A DNA stretch of 7,252 nt. It comes from Caldilinea sp. Its GTDB lineage: Bacteria > Chloroflexota > Anaerolineae > Caldilineales > Caldilineaceae. The position numbers and the translations under genes are program-made. A model generated the notes under the pieces. It was not told where the DNA came from. It was given only the letters and a program-made list of their open reading frames with translations, and ran no database searches. Below, piece after piece: positions 1 to 7,252 of the stretch (the first letter of the stretch is position 1; each line of letters starts with the position of its first letter). The DNA lies in NCBI GenBank assembly GCA_025055055.1, contig JANWYX010000401.1, positions 1 through 7,252 of the forward strand, given 5' to 3'.

Positions 1-1
1 G

Positions 2-313
2 GCTGCGCGCGTCGACGGCGCCGATGGCTGGCAAGTGCTGCGCCATATCACCTTCCCTCTCATGCGGCCGGTGATCCTGGCCAGCCTCCTGATCCGCATG
101 TTGGATGCCTTCAAGGTGTATGAATATGTCTACGCCATCACGCGCGGAGGGCCAGGCGAAAGCACCGAGACTATCCAGTATCACATCTACCGCGTCGGCT
201 TTCTGTACTACCGCGCCGGCGAGGCCGCAGCTATGGCGTATGTCCTGATGGCAGTTATTCTCCTCTTTGTCCTCGCGCTCTTTTATGTCGTGCGCAGGGA
301 GGCGACCTCGTGA
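2..313 (+). CDS. Carbohydrate ABC transporter permease, MalF/UgpA type (C-terminal part)
   Basis: This is the C-terminal 103 residues of an inner-membrane permease of a binding-protein-dependent sugar importer; the 5' end lies outside the window, so the reading frame is open from base 2. The visible protein begins inside the cytoplasmic EAA loop that docks on the ATPase subunit: residues AARVDGADGWQVLRHITFPL fit the EAA-x3-G-x9-I-x-LP consensus, with the conserved DGA at window residues 5-7. The segment TRGGPGESTETIQYHIY is typical of the last periplasmic loop of MalF/UgpA-type permeases (CUT1 family). The final hydrophobic stretch (AMAYVLMAVILLFVLALFYVV) is the last membrane helix, followed by a short basic tail. 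The stop TGA overlaps the GTG start of the next permease by 4 bases, as expected for the paired permeases of one importer. The transported sugar cannot be deduced. Confidence 0.93.
   Translation, partial: AARVDGADGWQVLRHITFPLMRPVILASLLIRMLDAFKVYEYVYAITRGGPGESTETIQYHIYRVGFLYYRAGEAAAMAYVLMAVILLFVLALFYVVRREATS
296..302 (+). promoter_or_regulatory. Ribosome binding site for the second permease
   Basis: AGGGAGG lies 7 bases before GTG at 310. It is inside the end of the preceding permease gene. Together with the GTGA overlap it supports the GTG start over any later ATG and points to translational coupling of the two permeases. Confidence 0.7.
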
Positions 314-1128
314 AATTTCGCCGTTATGTAGGCGACGCTGCGGCGGTGTTCATTCTCTGCGCAGCGCTTGTCGCCGTCTTCTTTCCATATATCTTTATCC
401 TGATCGCATCTTTGAAGGACGCAGCGACGATCAACCGTCCATTGGACTGGAGCTTCACGCCGACCCTGGTCAACTGGGCGGCGGTGGTGCGCTCCGACAT
501 CCCTCGGCAGGCGTGGAACAGCCTGATCGTCGGCGCGTTGACGGCCGCCATCTCGCTGGCGACCGGAGCGCCGGCCGCCTACGCCTTTTCCCGCTTTCGC
601 GTCGGCGGCGACGCAGCCAGATTTGTCGTGCTCTCTGCGCAGATGTTACCGCCTGCGGTGCTGATCGTGCCACTCTTCTTGCTGATGTACAATATTCGCC
701 TGCTCAACACCCTCTGGGCAGTGACGGCCGCGCACCTGACCTTCATCCTTCCCTTTGTCGTCTGGTTTCTGATCGGTTTCTTCGACGACATCCCGCGCGA
801 CCTCGAAGAGCAGGCAATGGTGGATGGCAGCACGCAATGGCAGGCGTTCTATCGCGTGCTGCTGCCGACCGCCCGACCTGGACTGGGAGCAGCGGCCCTC
901 TTTGCCTTCATTCTGTCTTGGAACGACCTGTTCTACGCGCTGTTGCTCAGCGGAGGGGACAGCCGTACCTTGCCGGTGGGCGTCGCCGGCTATTGGACCT
1001 TTCGCGGAGTGGAGCTGGGACAGATGTCCGCCGCCATTCTGCTCTCGATCACGCCGATGATCGTCTTATCGTTTCTCGTGCAGCGCTATCTGGTGCGCGG
1101 CTTTGGAGGAGGGATTGTCAAAGGATGA
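310..1128 (+). CDS. Carbohydrate ABC transporter permease, MalG/UgpE type
   Basis: This is the second integral-membrane subunit of a CUT1-type sugar importer, 272 residues long, a normal size for the MalG/UgpE group. About six membrane segments are visible, near residues 11-33, 69-93, 104-126, 137-158, 191-213 and 240-262. The first loop has the family-typical FPYIFILIASLKD stretch (about 25-37), where MalG-like proteins read P-x-x-W/F-x-x-x-x-S-x-K. The EAA loop, which contacts the ATPase, is at residues 165-190 (LEEQAMVDGSTQWQAFYRVL, then LPTARPG). The SWNDLFYALLL motif at 203-213 is characteristic of the family. The gene starts with GTG in a 4-base overlap with the upstream permease and ends in a 4-base ATGA overlap with the phosphatase gene, so all three are almost certainly one transcript. 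No solute-binding protein or ATPase gene is in the window; they would lie upstream or elsewhere. The substrate is unknown. Confidence 0.95.
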   Translation: MKFRRYVGDAAAVFILCAALVAVFFPYIFILIASLKDAATINRPLDWSFTPTLVNWAAVVRSDIPRQAWNSLIVGALTAAISLATGAPAAYAFSRFRVGGDAARFVVLSAQMLPPAVLIVPLFLLMYNIRLLNTLWAVTAAHLTFILPFVVWFLIGFFDDIPRDLEEQAMVDGSTQWQAFYRVLLPTARPGLGAAALFAFILSWNDLFYALLLSGGDSRTLPVGVAGYWTFRGVELGQMSAAILLSITPMIVLSFLVQRYLVRGFGGGIVKG

Positions 1129-1895
1129 ATCCGCTCGATGTGGCGTTGGAGGCAGCATACGTCGCCGGGGAGCTGCTGCGCGAGGGATGGCGACGGGGAG
1201 GGTTCGCCGTCGAGCCGAAGAGTGCTCAGGAGCTTGTCACCGAATATGACCGGCGCTGCGAGGCGCTCATCATTGACATCCTACAGAAAACATTTCCGGC
1301 CTACGCCATCCTTGGGGAGGAAAGCGGCGCAGGCAAGGGGACGCAGACGCATAATCGGTGGATCATCGATCCGCTCGACGGCACCACGAACTTTGCACGG
1401 GGCTATCCGCTTTTCGGCGTTTCGATTGCGCTTGAACGCAGTGGAGAGGTGGTCGTCGGCGTCGTCTACAACCCACTCGCCGATGAATGCTTCACAGCCG
1501 AGAAAGGCGCGGGCGCCGCGCTCAATCAGAAATCGATCCGTGTGGCGTCTACCTCTTCCCTGGCTGCCGCAGTTGTCGCCTCTGGCTTTCCCTACGACGC
1601 CTGGACAAGCGCCAACGACAACACCGACCTAAGGAGAATCATGGTCAAACGGGAGTTGACGGTGCGTTGCGACGGCGCAGCGGCACTCGACCTGTGCGCT
1701 GTGGCTTGCGGTCGCTTCGACGCCTATTGGGAGCACGGCCTCGCAGCCTGGGACATCGCCGCCGGTGCGTTGATTGCGCAGGAAGCCGGGGCGCTTGTGA
1801 CCGATTACCGAGGAGGCGATGCATTTCTGCGCCGAGGGGAAGTGATTGCGGCGCCGGCGGCGCTGCACGCCGAGATTGTGGCGCTCTTTGGGTAG
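1125..1895 (+). CDS. Inositol monophosphatase family protein
   Basis: This predicted cytoplasmic, metal-dependent phosphatase of 256 residues is the usual length for the IMPase/SuhB family, which hydrolyses inositol phosphates and sometimes sugar phosphates, PAP or fructose-1,6-bisphosphate. The metal-binding signature is complete. GEE at 64-66 gives the first metal ligand. WIIDPLDGTTNF at 79-90 is motif 1, with D82 and D85. WDIAAG at 209-214 is motif 2, with D210 as the distal metal ligand. The N-terminal LVTEYDRRCE (38-47) and the CDGAAALDLC region (182-191) are also family-like, although many members read RR-x-GSAA where this one has RCDGAA. The open frame extends far upstream (to 267), but that part lies over the permease in another frame. 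ATG at 1125 is chosen because family homology starts there, it overlaps the permease stop as ATGA, and GGAGGAGGG sits 11 bases upstream. Its operon position suggests it acts on a phosphate derived from the imported compound, which is inference. Confidence 0.94.
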   Translation: MNPLDVALEAAYVAGELLREGWRRGGFAVEPKSAQELVTEYDRRCEALIIDILQKTFPAYAILGEESGAGKGTQTHNRWIIDPLDGTTNFARGYPLFGVSIALERSGEVVVGVVYNPLADECFTAEKGAGAALNQKSIRVASTSSLAAAVVASGFPYDAWTSANDNTDLRRIMVKRELTVRCDGAAALDLCAVACGRFDAYWEHGLAAWDIAAGALIAQEAGALVTDYRGGDAFLRRGEVIAAPAALHAEIVALFG

Positions 1896-1904
1896 CGACG
1901 GCGC

Positions 1905-1976
1905 TCCCTTCTCCCCCTCTCCCGGCATTGAGATCCCGACATTGGGAAAGGGGTAAGGGGTGAGGGCCCACCCACA
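1905..1976. repeat. Palindromic GC-rich repeat in a convergent spacer, possible bidirectional terminator
   Basis: The 94-base spacer between the converging phosphatase and secernin genes is mostly a pyrimidine-rich block followed by a purine-rich block. CCCCTCTCCC (1914-1923) pairs with GGGAAAGGGG (1944-1953) with one mismatch in ten, around a 20-base loop. The loop region shows a small tandem echo: CCCGGCATTGAGAT next to CCCGACATTGGGAA, 11 of 14 matching. Outer C-rich and G-rich flanks (from 1905 and to about 1966) could lengthen the stem imperfectly. The pattern resembles the interspersed CCCTCTCCC/GGGAGAGGG repeats seen in many GC-rich genomes. There is no following T run, so it is not a classical intrinsic terminator, but a hairpin between convergent genes could slow transcription from both sides. 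A 13-base portion on the - strand (GGGGAGAAGGGAG) resembles the palindrome embedded in the large - strand gene. Confidence 0.6.
1944..1966 (+). other. Potential G-quadruplex motif
   Basis: Four guanine tracts, GGG-AAA-GGGG-TAA-GGGG-TGA-GGG, are separated by three-base loops. This meets the usual pattern for an intramolecular G-quadruplex. It lies 49 bases after the phosphatase stop codon, so it would be in the 3' untranslated RNA of the + strand operon. It overlaps the right arm of the palindromic repeat, so hairpin and quadruplex would be alternative folds. Confidence 0.5.
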
Positions 1977-1989
1977 ACGGCGATGAAAC

Positions 1990-3336
<1,347 letters not shown>

Positions 3337-3343
3337 GGCGCGT

Positions 3344-6739
<3,396 letters not shown>

Positions 6740-6988
6740 GATTGTGGAGCGGATAATGCTTGCAATGGGAATGTACAGTGGTGAACGTTGATACAGGCAT
6801 TGTAACTCAGGTGGGGTTTGTATAACAATTGTGTGATTTCATCGATCTTTGAGCCGTCGAACAGGGCCTCTTGTAGGCGAGAGGATGTTCTCCGCTCCAA
6901 TACATGGATGAGCTGAAGCGAGCGCCGATCTGAAGGCGAAGGAATCTCTTCTTCTTTTGTGAACTTTACGGTTGAGCAGTGGTGATAT
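6740..6988. other. AT-richer spacer between insertion sequence and kinase fusion gene
   Basis: This stretch is about 46% GC, well below the flanking genes. A 100-codon open frame on the - strand runs from inside the insertion sequence (7038) through the spacer to 6736. Its TGA overlaps the ATG of the kinase fusion gene as ATGA. Its middle (for example SDRRSLQLIHVLERR) could pass for protein, but it resembles nothing I know, and a start inside the transposase gene makes an intact gene unlikely. It may be the tail of an upstream gene cut off by the insertion, or chance. The only other thing seen is a weak promoter-like pair at 6799-6828. Confidence 0.35.
6799..6828 (-). promoter_or_regulatory. 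Candidate promoter for the kinase fusion/secernin operon
   Basis: On the - strand, TTGTTA (6828-6823, four of six matches to TTGACA) is followed after 18 bases by TACAAT (6804-6799, five of six matches to TATAAT). It sits about 60 bases before the ATG at 6739, in AT-rich DNA. Pairs this good occur by chance in AT-rich spacers, so this is only a candidate. It would let the operon be transcribed independently of anything beyond the insertion sequence. Confidence 0.25.
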
Positions 6989-7252
6989 TGACCCGTTTTG
7001 ATGGAAAGAAAGTTAAGCACCAACCGCCTTCTGCGCACTGAGGGTGCTCAAATGACGCCGTTCAAATTCCACCGGACTCAGGTAGCCAAGAGCCCAATGG
7101 CGACGACGCAGATTGTAAAAGCCTTCGATGTAGAGGAAGATGGCGTGATGCGCAGCACTGTGCGAAGCGTAGGACTGCTCCTCGACGAGTTCGGTTCTGA
7201 GCGTGGCCCAGAAGCTCTCCATCAAAGCATAGTCGTAACAATTGCCTCTGCG
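6989..7252 (-). mobile_element. 3' end of an IS3-family insertion sequence
   Basis: The window ends inside an insertion sequence recognised by its transposase. The likely outer end is TGACCCGTTTTGATGG, starting at 6989 on the + strand. It begins with the TG common at IS3-family termini, lies 24 bases beyond the transposase stop codon, and marks the change from IS to spacer. The other end and the target-site duplication are outside the window, so the boundary is a prediction. The element lies upstream of the kinase fusion gene and is transcribed in the same direction. Confidence 0.7.
7013..7252 (-). CDS. IS3-family transposase OrfB, C-terminal part
   Basis: This is the last 79 residues of a DDE (rve integrase core) transposase; the 5' part is outside the window. 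It begins RRGNCYDYALMESFWATLRT, matching the IS3-family block K/R-G-N-C-x-D-N-A-x-x-E-S-F-F/W, in which the Glu of MESFW is the third catalytic acidic residue. It continues with YIEGFYNLRRRHWALGYLSP and then VEFERR, the usual C-terminal signature (FYN-x-x-R-x-H-x-x-L-G-Y-x-S-P). The frame is open to the window edge, so the TTG at 7225 is not a real start. The protein ends 24 bases before the predicted end of the element. No lesion is visible in this part; whether the whole element is active cannot be told. Confidence 0.92.
   Translation of the reverse strand, partial: RRGNCYDYALMESFWATLRTELVEEQSYASHSAAHHAIFLYIEGFYNLRRRHWALGYLSPVEFERRHLSTLSAQKAVGA

Noticed and set aside
267..1124. Open frame extending the phosphatase gene upstream to 267, giving a 542-residue protein
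   Set aside because: The upstream part lies over the permease gene in another frame, is Arg/Ser-rich with no family motifs, and the phosphatase family begins at the ATG at 1125.
1905..1976. Classical rho-independent terminator
   Set aside because: The stem is G/C rich, but neither strand has a T run after it; only a weaker bidirectional role is proposed.
6746..6898. Eight-base inverted repeat GGAGCGGA (6746-6753) and TCCGCTCC (6891-6898)
   Set aside because: Two 8-base arms about 140 bases apart are expected by chance in a spacer of this size.

Overview
The window looks like chromosomal DNA from a GC-rich bacterium: the genes appear to be around 60% GC by eye, while the spacer beside the insertion sequence is about 46%. 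Gene order, the sugar-kinase/nucleotidyltransferase fusion and the CCCTCTCCC/GGGAGAGGG-type interspersed repeat would suit a Chloroflexota-like organism. That taxonomic guess is inference and low in confidence.

Layout. On the + strand, at the left, is the 3' part of a sugar-importer operon: the C-terminal 103 residues of a MalF/UgpA-type ABC permease (2-313), a complete MalG/UgpE-type permease (310-1128) and an inositol-monophosphatase-family phosphatase (1125-1895). These three genes overlap by 4 bases at each junction (GTGA, then ATGA). A 94-base convergent spacer (1896-1989) follows, holding a palindromic GC-rich repeat and a clean four-tract G-quadruplex motif. On the - strand, a probable two-gene operon runs the other way: a 1131-residue multidomain enzyme (6739-3344), then a secernin/peptidase C69-family protein (3336-1990). 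The ribosome binding site of the second gene contains the stop codon of the first. Upstream of that operon is a 249-base, AT-richer spacer (6740-6988), and then the 3' end of an IS3-family insertion sequence (about 6989 to the window edge) with the C-terminal part of its DDE transposase on the - strand.

How the parts may work together. The permeases import a carbohydrate, and the phosphatase may remove phosphate from inositol or a sugar phosphate. The large - strand enzyme joins a fucokinase-like GHMP kinase domain to a UTP-sugar-1-phosphate uridylyltransferase-like domain. The obvious hypothesis is one-polypeptide salvage: free sugar to sugar-1-phosphate to UDP-sugar. The substrate cannot be read from the sequence, and the ATP-binding loop of the kinase domain is unusual. 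Whether the two convergent operons share a pathway is not shown by the sequence.

The points most worth a second look are the domain order of the fusion (kinase first, the reverse of the bacterial Fkp enzyme), its degenerate kinase motifs, and a purine/pyrimidine-rich palindromic repeat that appears to have been absorbed in frame into the same gene. I see no tRNA, rRNA, CRISPR array, or phage or defence genes.
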